Both the position numbers and the translations under genes were made by a program. A DNA stretch of 7,139 bases from Candidatus Dormiibacterota bacterium (GTDB taxonomy: Bacteria; Chloroflexota; Dormibacteria; Aeolococcales; Aeolococcaceae): positions 228 to 7,366 of the forward strand of contig PMYJ01000202.1 in assembly GCA_003170875.1 (NCBI GenBank). Reading direction: 5' to 3'. Of this stretch, positions 6,069 to 7,139 are shown one piece after another. The notes below the pieces were generated by a model. That model was not told where the DNA came from. It worked only from the letters and a program-made list of their open reading frames with translations, and searched no databases. Each line of letters starts with the position of its first letter. Positions within the stretch are counted from its first letter, which is position 1.

Positions 6069-6133
6069 AGCGGCCCGCCGACGCTCCTCCCACGGTGCCC
6101 GACCGGACGGGAAGGCATCGGGTAAAACCATGA
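6065..6133 (+). CDS. Possible 22-codon mini-ORF bridging two genes (translation coupling)
   Basis: A GTG at 6065 overlaps the stop of the 153-residue gene (GTGA), and the TGA at 6131-6133 overlaps the ATG of the glycosyltransferase gene (ATGA). The frame therefore fills the gap exactly. AAGGAGG (6055-6061) stands 3 bases before the GTG, which is short but is the strongest ribosome-site match in the plus-strand operon, while the glycosyltransferase ATG has none nearby. The predicted peptide is basic and proline-rich (starts with KRPADAPP after the initiator, ends in RHRVKP). It may serve only to carry ribosomes to the next gene. A chance fit cannot be excluded. Confidence 0.35.
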   Translation: MKRPADAPPTVPDRTGRHRVKP

Positions 6134-7139
6134 CGGCGATCCACCAGCTCCTCCCCGTCCTCTCGCCGGGCGACGCCATCGGCCAGGCGGTGCGCCGGAT
6201 GCGCTCGGCCTTCCGGGAAGTCGGCTTCGCCTCGGAGATCTTCGCTGAGGAGATCCACCAGCACCTCCTGGGCGAGGCACGGCCCGCCGGAGAGCTGGCC
6301 GGGTCCGTCGCGGCGGGCGACGTCGTCCTCTACCACCTGAGCGTCGGGGCCCCATCGGCGCGACTCTTCGCTGGGCTCGGCTGTCGGCGGGCGATCGTCT
6401 ACCACAACATCACCCCCTCCCCCTACTACCGGGCGACGAGCCCGCGCGTGGCGTACTGGCTCGATCAGGGACGGCAAGATCTCGCCCGGCTGGCCCCCTC
6501 CGTCGAGCTGGGGATCGGCGCCTCCGCCTACAACGCCGCCGAGCTGCGGGCCGCCGGCTGCCCGGCGACCATGGTCATCCCTCCCCCCGTCGACCTGGCG
6601 CGTCTCTCGCCGCGCCCGGCGCGTCCCACCGACCCCCCGCGCCTCATCTTCGTCTCCCGGCTCGCCCCCAACAAGCGGCAGGAGGAGCTGATCCGGGTGC
6701 TGGCCGCGCTCCGCGCCTGCTGGCAGCCGGAGGCGACGCTGGTGCTGCCAGGCGGCTGGGACGACACCGAGACCTACGTTGCCGGGCTCCGCCGGCTCGC
6801 GCGGGATCTTGGGGTGGCCGGCGCGGTGGAGCTGCCAGGGCGCCGCAGTGACCGCGAGCTGGGCGATCTCTACGCCGGGGCCACCCTGGCCGTCTGCGCC
6901 AGCGAGCACGAGGGCTTCGGGATGCATCTGCTCGAGGCCTGGGCCTTTGACCTCCCCCTGGTCGCCCGCGCCGCCGCCGCTGTTCCGGAGACGGTGGGAG
7001 ACGCGGGCATCCTGCTGGACACCGACGACCCCCTGGTGTGGGCGGCGGTGGTCGACCGGGTCGTCCGGGACGCGCAGCTCCGGCGCCTCCTCATCGAGCG
7101 GGGACGCCGCCGGCTCGGCGACTTCTCGGACGCGGCTCT
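6130..7139 (+). CDS. Family 4 (group 1) glycosyltransferase, cut by right edge of window
   Basis: This is a retaining GT-B glycosyltransferase that would add a sugar from a nucleotide-sugar donor to the growing polysaccharide on the cytoplasmic face of the membrane. 336 residues are visible and the C-terminus is missing. The N-terminal acceptor domain starts with IHQLLPVLSPGDAIG (4-18) and contains YHNITPSPYY (91-100). The donor domain begins near residue 170 with LIFVSRLAPNKRQEELI (172-188), holding the R177/K182 donor-phosphate pair. It continues to CASEHEGFGMHLLEAW with the E-x7-E motif (E261, E269). The ATG at 6130 is the only start codon in frame after the previous gene. It lacks a close Shine-Dalgarno sequence and may depend on the mini-ORF at 6065. 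The family is certain; donor and linkage cannot be read from the sequence. Confidence 0.93.
   Translation, partial: MTAIHQLLPVLSPGDAIGQAVRRMRSAFREVGFASEIFAEEIHQHLLGEARPAGELAGSVAAGDVVLYHLSVGAPSARLFAGLGCRRAIVYHNITPSPYYRATSPRVAYWLDQGRQDLARLAPSVELGIGASAYNAAELRAAGCPATMVIPPPVDLARLSPRPARPTDPPRLIFVSRLAPNKRQEELIRVLAALRACWQPEATLVLPGGWDDTETYVAGLRRLARDLGVAGAVELPGRRSDRELGDLYAGATLAVCASEHEGFGMHLLEAWAFDLPLVARAAAAVPETVGDAGILLDTDDPLVWAAVVDRVVRDAQLRRLLIERGRRRLGDFSDAA

Overview
The window is GC-rich DNA (about two thirds G+C by eye) with dense coding, short gaps, and GTG and TTG starts. It is bacterial. Gene content and base composition would fit Chloroflexota (for example Limnocylindria- or Dormibacterota-like lineages) or a deep actinobacterial group, but the sequence does not fix the lineage. 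The S-adenosylhomocysteine hydrolase is the short form common in archaea, Thermotoga-like bacteria and Chloroflexi, not the long form of Streptomyces or Mycobacterium.

Left half (1-3187), all on the minus strand, read right to left: adenine phosphoribosyltransferase (apt, 3187-2639), adenosylhomocysteinase (ahcY, 2565-1288) and an M16 zinc peptidase (start near 1237, missing only its extreme C-terminus at the window edge). The gaps of 73 and 50 bases suggest one transcript. apt and ahcY both belong to purine salvage and methyl-cycle housekeeping: AhcY splits S-adenosylhomocysteine to adenosine and homocysteine, and Apt recovers adenine as AMP. The peptidase has no obvious metabolic link to them.

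Middle (3188-3383): a 196-base divergent intergenic region. It holds an unusual nest of inverted repeats (3201-3292) whose arms can pair in two mutually exclusive ways. Closer to the right-hand operon lie candidate -10 elements and a 6-bp inverted repeat (3335-3350).

Right half (3384-7139), all on the plus strand: an ABC-transporter-dependent surface polysaccharide export operon. A Wzm-type permease is followed, with a 4-base GTGA overlap, by a Wzt-type ATPase that carries an extra C-terminal domain of the glycan-recognising kind. Next come a 153-residue protein of unknown function and a family 4 glycosyltransferase that runs off the right edge. A 22-codon reading frame fills the gap before the glycosyltransferase exactly, overlapping its neighbours by 4 bases at both ends. 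Together these genes suggest that a cytoplasmically completed polysaccharide (O-antigen-like or cell-wall glycan) is assembled by this and further glycosyltransferases and exported by Wzm/Wzt.

The most interesting parts are the switch-like repeat nest between apt and wzm and the precisely fitted mini-ORF before the glycosyltransferase. No mobile element, CRISPR array, tRNA or rRNA was seen.
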